Assembly (NCBI GenBank): GCA_005408345.1 | Contig: SEMN01000182.1 | Location: 186,001 to 250,000 of the forward strand | Reading direction: 5' to 3' | From: Macquaria australasica | Taxonomy: Eukaryota > Chordata > Actinopteri > Centrarchiformes > Percichthyidae | DNA length: 64,000 bases | Shown here: positions 48,120-62,400 of the stretch, piece by piece | Layout of the letters: each line of letters starts with the position of its first letter | Numbering within the stretch: the stretch's first letter is position 1 | The notes under the pieces: model-generated | Told to the model about the DNA's origin: nothing | What the model saw: only the letters and a program-made list of their open reading frames with translations | Database searches by the model: none | Program-made: the position numbers and the translations under genes

Positions 48120-49250
48120 ACACATACAGACTGATTGGCTGCTGTGTGTGAGCTTGTATAAGCCAATTGTGTAGTCCACTTACAGTTTATCTATCCACCT
48201 GTTCCAGTTCAGGTCAGGGTGTCTTTGCTGTGTGAAACTCCAATTACTGGGGCAAAGGATGTTTGAGATTACAGATGGGCATTAAGCCCCTAATGTTTAT
48301 TTAAGGTCAAGGTAAGGTTGTGGAGTCAAAGGACAGGTATTAGATACGGGCCTGAAGAGCTGGCAACTCTTTCATGGCGCAGCTGCTATTCAGGAGGTCA
48401 GAAAAGGAAGTCTGCTGTACTTTTAGGCTTCTCCAAATGAAAAACATCTCCACTCTCTCCTGTCGTTTTTGATGTAGCTGGGTGCACAGTCTCGCCCTGT
48501 GTTTAGTGGGACAACAAAGTAAACCTTCTGAACATGAGTCGTGTGACCCTATCTCCTCTATCATGTGATGTGGATGAGACAGCCAAAGCTACGTATTTTG
48601 AAGGAGAGCTTTGTCTTGGATTTAGCTGCTCCGTAATCAAAATCACCAACCTCATGAGTCACAAGGTCAGAGGAGGTGTAGGTGTACTACAACCTCACAG
48701 CTGCTCACATTCTTAGAGTGGTGTTGATGTTAAATGTTACCATGTGGTACACTGTGACATTAGCTCTCATACATGCACATTTTATGAATTCCTGTTCATT
48801 TAGAATCATATTTATATTTCACACTCATTTATAGGCTATTTGTTGTCCTGAAACTGTGTTTGGTATCAGTTTTCTGTGTAATTCAAGATTGATGGTGTTT
48901 GTTGCCCATTCTTTGTAGCAATACTCAGTGGCATAAATATTGTTATCATTCAGAGATATTCTAGTAGCGATATTCCCCTCAAAGGAATGTCACCGTGACT
49001 GAGTACCAATGACATTGTCCGTGTAGTAATATTATAGGGATACTGGAGTGTTTTTTTAATTAGGAAACAGAGATTTAGTTTATAAGACCATTGTCCTTTG
49101 ATGCAACACTGATTATACAAATTTAAAAATTTGCATGAGCGCTTGTTGTGTAATCTGCATGGTGTGGTGACTAATCAAAATGATCACGACTATCCCTGAG
49201 CTCCTGTCCCTGTGAAATAGGAGCCATAAAAACTTTCAGTGGTAATCCCA
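48120..49250. other. Spacer upstream of the 49.4-kb CpG island
   Basis: No supported gene on either strand. Short open frames lack splice context. Confidence 0.45.
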
Positions 49251-49655
49251 GTGTCACTGCACAATTAAATTCAGAGTAGAGCGGTACATAATGGCCACCA
49301 TAATCTCACTACTGAAGAGCACGGATGCAGATAAACCCCTGCAGGGATATGATCGTACAGTGATTTCTTTGAGGAGTTGTGTAGTATGCATGTATGCGCA
49401 CATCAGAGACAAAAATGTGCCGTGCTGGCGCCTCCTGTCGACAGTTATGGGCCACTGCCGGTGCACAGAGCTGCAGAAAGAGAGGGGCATTCTCAGATTT
49501 CCCGATTCCTCCCAGCCGAGTCCGCCGTGCCGCTTCCACATCACGGCCGACAGCAAACCGAGATGACGACGACGACGACATGCGCCCAGTGTGCTTCAAT
49601 CCCGCATTCACCCCAGCCGGACTGTGTTGTCCCGAATCCATCTAGACCCAGACAA
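49250..49655 (+). other. Probable first exon of a gene continuing beyond the window
   Basis: GC-rich, CpG-dense sequence ends at AGACAAG followed by a GTGAGC donor at about 49656. An ATG at 49563 opens a frame (Met then five Thr codons) that stays open to the donor. An overlapping ATG at 49580 makes a complete 21-codon frame that stops at 49643-49645. Either the 49563 frame is a short N-terminus or both are upstream frames in a 5' UTR exon. The gene identity is unknown. NDST1 or another gene of the human 5q33 neighbourhood is only a guess from synteny. Confidence 0.4.
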
Positions 49656-52600
49656 GGTGAGCACGTCGACACAACGCGAGTCTGGTCGCGGTGTTTTCGC
49701 ACATGTTTGGTAGGCTACACGACCGAGAGCCCCGCCGCTCGGTCTCCCAGGCCAGGCTAGTGAACGTTGTCTGTCTGGCGCAGACGGAGAATGAGGCCAG
49801 TTTTTCGGCCCGACTTCTCCCCCGGCTGGAAACATAAAGCCCCGGCGATACAGCGGAGGCTCCGTGTAGCTTAGCTCTCAGCTCACCCGTATGGCAGCAG
49901 AGAAAGGAGACTAACGTTATTTTTGAAGCGGGTCAGGTCGAAGTTTGTGCTCAGGATAGAGCTGTGTCCGGCTGCTCTGGTCTGTGATTTAATATCTGAA
50001 TTCCTTTATCCAGCCGGATACCATAATGCAGCCCGGCACCAGCGACAGGCGAGGAACTTGTTTTTGTAACTTTGTGGCTGCGATGTATAGCTCGCCTCAA
50101 GTTAGATTTAACAATTTTGCAATTTACACACAAATGTTCCACTCAAATGTGTCTCTTGCGATGAAAAGGCCAAACGATTTTGAGCGCAAATTATAATTAA
50201 AGGTCGATACGACTGTCTGCCACCTAATCGAATAGCACTGCACGTGACAGAGGTGGTTAAAAGATCACTATGGGAATTGCAACGACTGCTTTAACATTGC
50301 TCAATTTGTTCAAATGATTTCGGGGAACTTGGGTTAATTATCAGCAGTGATAACACGCTCTCTGTTGTGACAGATGCACCAGACTGTTATGTAGTTACCT
50401 GTAGGGATCATCTGCAGGCTGATTATTACAAATATTGCTCCTCAGTAAGACTTAAAAACTATTCTGTCCTGACCATGATCATTCGAAAATGTAGGATGGT
50501 TTGGGGATGCACTGTCAACAAAGATATAGGCTACATCCAGTTTTAAGTGTTTTAACATGTTGTTTATGGCATAGTGGCTGCTGCACAATGCCCCAATGAC
50601 AGCGTCTTTTCTTAAATAAGATCTGTCTTTACTGTATGAGGCTGCTTTGTCACTCTTTGTTGTGTAACAGAGCAAATGTCTGTCTCCACCGAGATATCTG
50701 CATCTTTAAATACTATAAACACTTGACTCCACTCTGTAGCAAAAAAAAAAAAAAAAGGGGCAGTCCAGACCTGCCTGAAATCTGTTGCCTTGAGGTGGAT
50801 GCACGCGTGTGCAAGCGTGCACCTATGTGAGTAAGAGATTACTGAAGGAGAATGACTCACGCTCAGAATATATGTGGCAAAGTCATAATTTAAGGACTTT
50901 CCCTGCATTTCGCGTCAGCTGCAGAAGAGATACTTTTAACTGAAAAGTGCACTCCCTTGCTTTTATGTGTCATGAGATTTATTTGACCAGTGCCTCACAC
51001 TTTGGCTATTGCCAAGACATGTGTTGTTGATCACGTTTCACCCATCATTTAAAAAAAAAAAAAAAAATCTCGGGCTTATTCCATTTGCAGATTATATAAA
51101 AAAAGAGTGTGGTTGCTGTCATTTGTTTGTCAAATTTGTGGAGAGCTGAATCTTAAATTGCGTTCTATTTATCTGTGCCAACTGTTTGTCTGGTTGTTCT
51201 AACCCTCCATCTGACTGCTCGCACTGGCTGCCAAACATGCTGTGATCTAGCGCTTTCAGTTGATGAAGGCTGCCACTGCTGCCGCAGCCATTTGATCATA
51301 TATCAGCATCTCTTCACTTAGATATGCTTGTGAAATGCTGCGACTGGGTTACAATGCCTACGCATAGGGGTATAGGCATGACAGTATATGACAGATCACG
51401 TCACCAAGCAGTGTTGTGGCCGTTTAGCAGAATGAGACATGATCACAGGCGATTCGTCATTTTAGATTTTAGGCTTGAATGGGGAACAGTGAGAAGAATG
51501 ATGTTTGTTGTCAATCATAGCTTTGACTGCTTTATTGCTACTTATCTCCACACAGAGGAGGATGTAAGTTTAATTGTACTGCAGTAACTACACCATCACA
51601 TTTAATGCTACACAAGGTAGCCGTTGGGAACTGCAGTGCCCAACAACATGCTAGCTCTTGTATTTTTCCATGTCAGTGCCCCTTGTATCCACACTCAGTG
51701 TGTGGGGGGCAGACCTCTCTTTAGAGTGGGGCTGAAGCCAGGCATCTTTCCAAAACTCAAGTCCCCCCAGCCCTCTCTGCTGGGTATAAGCACTGCTTTG
51801 TGCCACAGTACTGCTCCCTATGGTTCTTATTCATATACTACTACAACACCACTGGCTCCACTAGATACTGGGATCTACAATTGGAAGTGTACCCAAAATA
51901 GCCTGCTGTTTGACAGACAAACTCAGATGTTTGCTCATTAAGTCAAGCTTTTGGATTAATACGCCAGTATGCAAGAGGCAGATTGTACCATTGTAGCCTG
52001 TAAAGTTTGTATTGAAGTCCCTTTTTCTGCCTGGAATGTGGCTGTGGGATTTTTTTGGCTTACGTTGTGCTATCGTTAGGGGTATTGGAGAGCAGGAGCA
52101 GAGTAAATACATTTCCAACGGCACAGCACAACCGAGTATTAGCAAATGATCCGATAGCATCTGTAATCCTCTGGAAAACCTGGAGAGTTGTTTTTGAATA
52201 GTGCTAGCCTCCATCAGATAGTTGGCAGGCATTGGGGGTGTCCACATGTGTGACTGACTGGCTAGGCTAGCGGCGCGGCTGACTACAGTATGCAGGCAGA
52301 TCAGATTACTGAACGATTAGCCATGGCCTCCTATCCCCGGCCCAGGGAAATGATTTTCCACTGTCATAATTCCCTAGACTGAATTACGCAGGCCAGTGAC
52401 TCAGAGATACTCAATACTACAGGCCTGAATACTGCACGGCAGAACTGTTGCTCTCTGGAGAGGGGAGATAGGTTGAGAGTGGTTCTACCATGGTGGCACT
52501 AGAGGACAAAATAGCTTTCTAATTTGAATTTCTAGTTGAGCTGTGGCGCTTGCTCTCAAACATGGAAGGTAGTGTGACCCAGCATCAACTGTGGCCAAAG

Positions 52601-52788
52601 GTTCATTGTGATGTTTACCCATTGGTTGAAACACAAAGGAGGCAGCAGACAGCTGGAAAACAGTCCCGAAACTCTAAACTGTCCCTCACATGTCCTTCTA
52701 TTGTGAGGACGTACGTCAAAAATGTGAGAACATGTCAGATGGGCAATGAGGCGGCGTAAATCAAGCGGGCCTCTAGTGGAATTTTGCT

Positions 52789-52830
52789 GAAGAAGAAGAA
52801 GAAGAAGAAGAAGAAGAAGAAGAAGAAGAA
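52789..52830. repeat. (GAA)n microsatellite, about 14 units
   Basis: A pure GAA trinucleotide run. Its translation as poly-Ser or poly-Leu on the minus strand is an artefact of the repeat. Confidence 0.95.
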
Positions 52831-54691
52831 AGGGGAGAGTAAAAGTGGGAGAGGCTAGCCTGTGGAGGTAGGACCATGTTTCCAAGGTGCTTACCCCCCG
52901 AGGCAGGAATCTGATACATTCCAGAGGCTCGTGTATCCAGACGAATAATGGTGACTAGGGTGTAGCGTTTCATCAGACGACACATGATTGGAGTGTAAGT
53001 GCTGGGAAAGTAAGAGCTATGTCATAGGCTCCGAGGTAGCCAGCTCTGGTTGCCTGAGGGATCGGGAAGTATGCCAGAAGAGCAGGACAGGTTATGTGAG
53101 ATATGGATTTATCCCCAGCAGAAGACATCGTGGTTTTTATAGCTCTTCTCCTTATCACGCCCCCGCCCCTGTTTAGATACAGACATTTACATCCTTTTAG
53201 GCATTTAGGTGACACACTGATCCAGAACAAGTTACAATGAGCAGCGCAGTAGGAAAATCCTCAATTGTCTTTGGTACATTATACTCCATTGTATTCTGAT
53301 TAGGCCCATAGTGGCAGTTAAACTGATGGATTGGCACTTAAATGGCTTCTGACAAATAACCAAAAAGTCATTAGATCCTGCTTGGCTAGTCTTTAGACAA
53401 GTTATGGCATGAAGCCGTTTTCTAGGTCCCCGAGTTTCCCAGGGCTGGGTGACATTGCTCTTCATATGGGACTTTACAAATTCACCTGGGTCTAGATCAA
53501 CACCTGTGATGATACAGTATCAGCAATCCAATCTATGGGCTTAATTTCCTTCTTGGAGTGGAGTTTTCAGCCCCAGAAATGTGTGCTTCATAGCTCCTAA
53601 GCTAAAGCCTATTTATACTGCAGACACAGAAAAATACCCTGTTTTATTTAGTGGTCAAAAAACAAGCTGTCGGGTGTTAATGGACTTCACCTCAGCCATT
53701 CCGTCGGACCCTCGGGGTACAGCGCGTTCATACACTCGGCAAGGGAGCTCTCGGCACTGGCCTGGTAATGAAGCCATTTTCAGAGATGGAGAGATGCAGT
53801 AATGGGAACGCACCACTTCACTGCAGGATATTCTAACCCCGTCCTCATCATAAGTGCTATCAGTCATAGGATATGATTTGATTTTTTTTTTCTTCTTTGT
53901 CCATTTAGCCATTCGGAAGACTCTTTTTCAGATTCGGAGTTTGAGATATGTATGTGTGTGTTGCCCTGGTATTGCATTGAGACATACATAGCATTTATAT
54001 TGAGGAACTTGCATGTTGTATTTGTGCTATTACAGGACAACAGGAAATCTGTCATAATGACTGTTCTGTTAGTGTGTGTATAAATGTTACCGTCAGTCTG
54101 TTTAAATGTTAGACATTAGCCTTACATCATTGGACCTATAGCTTGGTGCTATAAGCTCACTGATGTAAGCATGGAGGGCAGACAGGTGGTGGGAAGGGGG
54201 GGTGGGTCTGCATGTTTACCCAGTTGTCTGGTGGCCTCAGCTGGGTCTGGCTGCACCACAGATACCACACACATACTCTCACCTACTGTAGAACTGATGT
54301 GTGTGTACGCCCACACTCAGGCATGCCTCAAGTTGTAAACCAAGCTGTGGTACTTTAGTATACAACATGCATAGAGTATATAAGTGTAAACATGTTTTCC
54401 ATTGAGAAACACACAGTATTAAATTACAAATTATATATGAATTCAAAGTGTAAGTAGAATTGGAAGGAATAATAATTGGAAGAATTTGAATATTTAAACA
54501 AGACATTTGGAGACATACGAAAAACAATACTAAACTTTCAATCATTTTATTGAACTTTATGAATAGTATCTTGCTTAAAAACACTTTACAAACATGCACA
54601 TATATAATGTAAAATACAAAATATTCCAAATCATTATTATATAATATGTGCTGTGTTTATGTTTTCAGGATAATATCAACACTGATGAAAA

Positions 54692-55105
54692 TATACACTC
54701 AGCTGACAGATTATTAGGTGCACCCAGCTGAAGTGAATGCAGCCCTACAATAAAATCTGCCATCATGAAGGTTATAATCTGTTTTTGTTGAGAAACTGCT
54801 TTAGATTCAGCTTCATGGTCGTTTTGGAGGCTGCAGTTTGTGGTGCTGTTGTGTTGTATTGCGTTCTTCCAAGAGGTGTTTCTGTCATTTAGTCTACACT
54901 CAGTGTTTTAAATGGAGTGGACTAAATACTAGAAACACCTCCACAAAGTGCAGCCTCTAAAATGACCATAAAGTTGAATCTGATTCTCTAATACACTACA
55001 GACAAAAACTGAACATCATAACCTTTATGAAGATAGGAGTCATGGCGGAGCTGTTGTATTAGTTTTAGTTAGGTGTTCCTATTAACAGACAGCTAAGTGT
55101 GTATA
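54692..55105. mobile_element. Palindromic non-autonomous DNA transposon (probably TA-target)
   Basis: The left end TACACTCAGCTGACAGATTA and the reverse complement of the right end (TACACACTTAGCTGTCTGTT) match with small gaps. Both ends are next to TA, as in Tc1/mariner-type insertions. Inner halves are also reverse complements: the AAGGTTATAA to GGCTGCA region near 54770-54835 pairs with 54950-55025. The whole element can fold into one long hairpin. No transposase is encoded. Confidence 0.7.
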
Positions 55106-58100
55106 GCCGGTGTCTTTAACCTCTTAACAAATGTAGCTGTCTTTGCTTGCACTGTTTGACTGTTCTTCCTGAAGCTTAAACAAGATCACAGCTGTGACCC
55201 GATGCTCTCAGGAAGACCATGTTCGGTGTTTACCAGCTAGAGTTAGTGTTTACAGTGCTGTCATGATAAGCAGTGATATTGTAGGAAAGTGAGGAGAGAA
55301 CACCTACACAGGGTCACGTAGAGCCTATGATGATGGAGACTGTTGTTAGCCAGGACAACAGTACAACATAAAAACAGACACGTCTGTGACACGGCTTTGC
55401 TGTTCCCTGTCCTGATGCTTGAGACCAGATCAGGCCGGAGCATCATGGCATCCCACCAGGACAGCAGGCCTGAGTAAACTTTAGCAGGACATCTGGTGCC
55501 CCATGCCCCTGTTCTCCTCTCTTTTCCCTCTCTCCCCCGTCTCTTAGCCCCAAAGCAGGCCACGCCACCACACCACAGCAAGTCATCTGGCGTCCAGTCG
55601 GCTCCCATCTGTGAGTGCATTTGGCTTCACTGCAAACAAAGCATTGCGGCATGCAAGTGGCCTCCACTACATCTAAACAGCTCAGCCCTGCTATCTAGCT
55701 TAATCTTTTGGTGGAAACTATGAGTGCATTGCCGGGGTTATGGGTCATCTCCATTTCAATTCATTAAATTGTATCGAGGCATTGAGAATCCACCGTAACA
55801 AACTGACCACAGCTGATGGCATACCTCTTCTCCATTTTGAATTGCTGAGGTGGAAAGAATTGTAATGGTGCCGACCCGAGGTTTAGCTGCTGGCAGCTCC
55901 AAGTGTACCCCTCCACTGATCCGAGGCGGTGCCATGTCTGCCCAGCCTGCTGTCTCTCATCCATCCTGGGTGGTAGGGAGGTGTGTGTGTGTATGCGCCT
56001 GTCCCTCTCTGTGCAGGACAGGTGTTGGCAACCCCGAGGTCAGTCCAGATGCAGCTGGGGCACCTAGACAGGGAGACGGCTGGAGAGTGCAAATGACAGC
56101 AGGATGAATGAGCTTTGTTTTGCCAGGCTTTGGACAGTTTTATTCAGAGGGTGCAGCTTCGAACGGGGTCATTTGTGACGGTCAGGTGGTGTAACGGCTG
56201 GCTGCTCTCAGCGGGACGTGCTACAGCCGCAAGCATTTGGTCCTTACAGAGAGGCCTCGGAGGCTGTTTGGGTAAAGAAGCTAAACTAAAGGAACCATAG
56301 TGAGGTGTGCAAGCCTGCAAACACAAACACCACCCTACCCCTTCTGTGAAGTGTTAAGTGGCCGGATATGTTTGGTGAATAGGACACAGGTGTCGGGGCC
56401 GGCCTGTGTGTGCCTGGCCAGAGGTCTGTGTTTGTTTTCTCTCCGTAATGTCCCCCAACTCTCCGCTGCAGCTCAACCAGAGCACATTGGCTCTCAATGA
56501 GCCGGGGTGGAGGCCCCCTCTTTTTTTTCTTCTACTGTGGGACTGGGCAGTGTGTGAACTTGAGTCAAGAATCTGATAATGAAATTCAAGACATCCCACA
56601 ACACAATGTTGAGGCTACACGTTGAGCAGGCCTGGTGCTTTTTAGATACTTCTTTCTTCCTTTTATTTTTCCCTTTAGTCCTCCGTTGCCTCTGATCTAC
56701 CCCAGCAAAGCAGGCGTTTGAAGTTGTCAAGACTCTGGCTTTACTGTTGAGTCCTCAAAGTGCTTATGTGACAGGTAGAGAAGAGCTGGAGGGGAGTAAT
56801 GCGACTCCCACATAGTCCCCAGTCTCCATCCTCCACGCCCTTGTCTCCCTCTTGCCTCCCGCACACAGGCTTAGTCTCTGTGGTGATGTCACTCCGCTGA
56901 GCTCCCCTTTGTTGAGTAACAGCCCAAAGGTGCGCTTTGGGCGCTGAGGAAGATGCACACACCGCCACCACAGCCCCATACTGTGTCTCCTGAGGGAGCG
57001 CAGTAGGGTGAGGTAATGGGTTGTTAACCCCTCAGCCACCTCCATGCTTGGACGTCGTACTGTCAGCAGTGGCTGCTATCGCCACCCTGATCTGATTGTT
57101 TGAGTAACCCTGTGGCCTCCCCAGATGGCCAGGCCTCTGAGCATCTTTATGATAACATACAGTTAATATCTGGCCCACATAATGCCCCAAAAAAAAAATC
57201 TGCTCTCATTTCTCTCTGCCACCCTCTGTGCTATTGTCTCTGATGCCTTCTCCTGAGTGCCCTGTTTTATTTCTTTATTTCACTCATCTTTTTAAATTCC
57301 AGAATCCATTTCTTTCGTCCCCAGGCAGAAAGGGTGATGGCTAGAGACGGGTGTCGCAAATTAAATTTGCTCCCTGTGGACGTAGGCACGATGGAACAGT
57401 AGAAGGAGAACAGGAGCAAAGAAAGCTGGAGAAAAAAGCCCATTTCCTATGCATTACTGTCTCTCTTTCCTCAGGGTCTATAGTGGAGTAACACCAACAC
57501 CTCTATCGCTTTTTTTTTTTCTCCCTCTTTAATTTTCTTCTTCTTGCTCTCTCCCCGTCTCGCTCTCGCTGCTGCTGTTCTTCCTTACGCAGCCTAACCT
57601 GAAGGTCTCTCTGCTCTTGCTACCACTGCTAACACAATCTGACCCAGTTTATTAGTTTGGGTCTAGTGAATCATTAATCGAGGTTATCTAACTGTTCCCG
57701 TAATGATTCCGCTGTGACTCGTATGTCAGAGCCTCTCTGTGTTCGTAACCCATCAAGCTGCACCTTCATGCCTCTTGTTCTACACATTTGTACTCTATCA
57801 TAACCATCTTGCAAAAAAGCATCGTCCCTCAAGCTAGACTATATGTTTAATAGGTGTGCTATGCACTGTAATATGTCATTGTGTCAGAGCACAATATGAG
57901 GACTAAGTGCACTGAATGCAAATTAATCTTGTGGGATGGCAGCAGCTGAATAGAGTGTGGTTTTGGGGAAAGGAGGGGAGCAAAGGGAGGGACAGAAGGA
58001 GGGCTAATAGTGGCCACAGAGAAGAGAGGGAGAGAAAAGAGCATAGGAGGAGGAGGAGGAGGAGGGATGTGGGATGTAGTCATCGCCAGGCCCATTCATC

Positions 58101-59204
58101 ATGCAATGCCTGCTGGGATGTGCTGGGGTCAGTCCCGCACAACACAATTACAGCCTGTTCTGGTGTGTTGTGCTCGGCTCCACTGTGTTCCGACTGTGTT
58201 CTGTTGTCTTTTGTTAGATTTCCTCTGTTTCAGCTCTCTTGTTTCCCCCTTTGCGTGTTCTCTCTTCTGTACGCTTGTGTTCAGTGGCAGATTTCTCATC
58301 TTTTTTTCTTCTGTTAGTGTTTTTTGAACTTGCTGCTCAAGCTATTACTAAATGATCTGCTGCAGTTCTTTGAGCAAAACATCTCAATTAGCTGGGCAGT
58401 TGTTGTGTTTTTGTTTCTTTGAGTCTCAAACTTTCTACTTTGTCTTTTGCAATAAATTGCCATATTTCTTGCTCATGTGGTGTAGCCGCTTGCCGAGCTG
58501 TTGTACCATCCGTTGCGCGGCCCTCTTTCATCCACATCTGAATCGCAGCCGCTACCTTGATTCATTTGATTGACAGGCCTGGTTAGCATGGGGGTGTGAG
58601 ATGCTAGTAAGCATGTTGTTTACCCTGCCTGCCTGACAGTCCTCTGTGAGCCTACAGATGTTTCCAGAAAGCTGTAAATATCTGCTGTGTGCTCTAATGT
58701 CAGTTGACAGCATATCCGATCATAAGGATATCTCTGTCTTTCTGTCTGTGTCTATTCTTTTCTTTGCTTTCTCTGCCAGGAAATCTTTAGGTGGTCTGAA
58801 GGCCTTAATGAAAACATCACGCAAGGATCCAGCAACATCACCCTTTGAAGGCTATTTTTGTTAGCATATTAGTACATGGCAGGACTTTATGTTGCCACGG
58901 TGGCATCTGTTTCTGTCACTTTGCTGAAAAACAATACATTAGAGACAGCATAGATTCCCCCTATAGATGGATGCATGGATGGATGGAAGATCGGATTTTT
59001 GATTTTGGAGCACCTTGCTGCATATATTTACATTTAAGGAACAAACTTTATATTAAGTCTGCAATTTTCTGCTGATAAAATATCCAATGAGTATTTTATT
59101 GTGAAAAATTTGTATAGATATAATAACATTGTACGCAATTGGAATTTTTAAACATATGGATGAAAAACAAGCATTTTTATGTTTCTCATGATTAAAATTA
59201 TACA

Positions 59205-59480
59205 ATGCTATGGCTGCAACTAACAATTACTTTCATTATTGATTAATTTGATAATTATTTTCTCAATTAATCAATTATTCATTTGGTTTATAAAATGTTA
59301 GAAATTATTAGACAATTCCTATCACATGTTCCCAGACCCCAAGGTGATGTCTTCAGTGATGTCCAATCACCACTCCAAAACCCCAAAATGTTCAATTTAC
59401 TATCATATGGGGCAAAGAAAAGCAGAAAATCTTCACATTTAAGAAGCTGGAACTAAATTATCAAAATTGTTTCAGCTTTA
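59205..59480. repeat. Common teleost dispersed repeat
   Basis: Begins GGCTGCAACTAACAATTA, continues with ATTAAT words and TTTATAAAATGTTAGAAA, and ends around CACATTTAAGAAGCTGGAA. These are landmarks of a repeat found in very many fish genomes. Confidence 0.7.
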
Positions 59481-62400
59481 TATAACACAATATGTAATAT
59501 ATACTTTACGATGTAAACAAAATGGCATCTGCAAATATTAATGGGTCAGATTGAGTTGCTGTCTAGTGTAGTTTATGTATGTCTTGTTAATTAATGAGTT
59601 AAAGGTACCAGTTCTGTGTTTTGATGTTTAATGATGGGGCTGCTACTCTTTGGTTTACATTTAGATGACAAATTATGCCTTTAATTAATGACATCAGTAG
59701 TAGAACTGGTCATATTTTGTAATACATCATGTTGATTATGGTGGAATATTATGCAGCTCAAGTTCCTTTTTGTCTTTTTAGATTTTTCTTTCCAAGCCTC
59801 ATATGTAATTTTGATGATTAACCTGCCAAAAACAAATTCCTTGAAATGACAAATACTCAGTGTTCTGTTAGAAATGTATTCTTGGCATAAACAAGCTGTT
59901 TATTTAACAGCATGTGGACCATGGGGAATTGTGGGTTTTTCTTAGTTTGTGTTATCCAAGCATTAATTTAGTTGCTCAACAATTAGTTGTTGAAAGATTT
60001 CTCGAAACAGAACAGAAGACAAATGCACCCAAAGGTCCCAGAAGTTCACTTGCTCACTAAGGATGCATTGGGTGGTGGCTCGGCTGACGGGAACTAATAG
60101 GAAGCCCCAAGATTGACTAAAAGAATGACATATCGTGGCCAAAAAATGCAACAGCTGTAAAGTTAGAAGCATCTGGAAACAATTTGAGACAATGGATTGT
60201 CTTCAGCAGGCTCCATGTCAAACTTTATGGATGCTTCTCTTTCCCGACTTTCTTGAGTTCCAGCCTCCGGAGACAACTTGGGAAGGAGTTGGATGAAATA
60301 GAATGATTGTCTTGGCATTCTTTGATTTGATATTCACCTTGAAACTCATGACTGAACCTCTTACGGACTCAAAAATGTTTTTAAGGATTTTTATTGACCC
60401 CCACCTCTAAGCCTGACAGAGTAAAATCACATCCTCATTCCAGTCATGTCAGCTGTGTGTAGCATCGGCCTAATGATATTGGATTTTTACTGACTGATCT
60501 AATCTTATCACTTACATACAGTATAAAGGTCTCACCCTGATCTGAAAGATTCATACACCCCTATAAAGGTTATCAGAACTTAGCGAAATTAAATAGATAA
60601 TATTTATTAATTAAATGCAACATAGATGAGCACCAAGGAGACCAGAAGTTATTCCCTTTTTGAGCCCCAAAGGAGATTTTTTAATAATTGGTAGACGTTC
60701 TGGTACTCACTGTTCGGCTCTTATTAACAGATAAGCCAAGTAAAAACTACAAGAGACTTTCTTTAATTTGAAGTGGCATTTGAGCTCTTTTTATAACCTC
60801 TACTTCCAACAATAAACCTGGCCATATTGTATTATCTAGGACAAGTTCTAACCACATCCCATGGCGACAGTCTGGGCTGCCAAGTACACCTGCTGCTGCC
60901 TCCCCAACCTGCAGACGCAGCGGCCTGTCTGTCGTCCAGTCATCTTTTGTGCGCCCTAATGAAGCCGGGGAGATGTGACGACATGCCTCACATTTCACTC
61001 TTCACCTAATTGTGTTGATGTGGAGGCTGATATTAGTGTTGTGGTGGTTAATCTTCCCAGGGAGAGGAAATGGCGGAGTCATCAAGGGATACGACATAGC
61101 TAATTAGACTTGTGTACGCTTCCATGTGTGAGGGGAGAGGTGGGGGTGAAAGTGAGATGGAGCGAGAAGTGGTGCAAAAAAGAAAATGGCTTACTTCCCC
61201 TTTGGAAAGTTTTTTTTTAAATTATTATTGATTGAATGGGTACTGAAAGTTACTTCAAAAACCTGCCTTGAATATGTGGCATATTCTTTGAATGTCATGT
61301 CGCTTAATGACAGCATCCACTTTCTGACACGGGACAACTGAGGGAAACTTCAACCTTCATTACAGCCTGACATTTTGCCCACTCCGCAAATCACCATCTT
61401 GGAGAGTCTGAAATTAAAGTAATTTGAAGTTGCACACAGAGCAAATGACCTGCTGGTACAATAATGCTGTTTTTGACTTCATCCTCCCCCAAGGAAAGCT
61501 GTTAGTAGGTTTGACTGATTAGGGCCTGAAGCCACTGGCTCTCAATTAGACACAAGACAAAGCTTCAACCCTGGCTGCTGGAAAATCAGAAGTAATGAAT
61601 TAGTGATAAAGGTTTTAAAGACAACACCATTAGAGGGGCTGTCGGGAGGAGGTGGACTGCTTTTTCCTTGCAATTTGCAGAGGAGGTAATTTGGAGTCTA
61701 AAGGTATAAGTAAAATGCGTTGGATTTCTTATTAATTTTCTCTCCTTTACTCCTCTGCTTTGCCGTCTCTCTCCCTCTGGCTACCGCTGACAGTAATATT
61801 AACCCCATCTCCACTGCGCTGTCCTCCTGTGACCTGGAAGTCATCTCTTATGAGGAGTGGTCAACTGTTCTGCCACTCGGGGTCTCGAGCCTCACTGGAG
61901 CTCCTAATGCATTATGACTCCATTCATCGGGGGTGAGAGGATCAAATAATATATTAAAATTATGTTGCGAGCCGTCACACACCACTTGGATTGAGAAGTA
62001 CTATGCCAGCAAAAATTTCTGCAGACTCATACTTTGTTAGGCTTTTTTTTCTTTTCAAAGGCTGCCTGAGGTCATGTTTGATTTAGCTTTGGATTCCAAC
62101 TGCCGATGACATCCACACTGTTCATCCCCCATATTGACCGCCATTAGCACACCCAGTGCCCATTTTTGTCAGGCTGCTATTGTCACTGTTGACCACATTG
62201 CCCACCACACGGTCCGCCTGTGTCCAGCTCCGTTAGTGGAGGGATATCAGTCCTGTCACCTGAGGGATAAAGTGTGTAGTGGAAACTTGTATCCTCTGAG
62301 CTATGCGGGGCAGATGCAGATCCTCCGTTGGTTCAGCTGTTGTGGCCCGGCATGTCTCCGTCTCTGTTATTGGAGGAGTTATAGAGCTAGGCAAGATATT

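Noticed and set aside
49377..49760. 127-aa plus-strand frame through the CpG island
   Set aside because: It reads through a strong GTGAGC donor at 49656 and begins in non-conserved sequence. Only the part from 49563 to the donor could be coding.
52556..52985. Minus-strand frames with Leu or Ser runs
   Set aside because: The homopolymers are the translated (GAA)n microsatellite.
57859..58327. 133-aa and 105-aa plus-strand frames and a Pro-rich minus frame near 58 kb
   Set aside because: Composition is driven by GGA repeats. No splice context and no recognisable domain.
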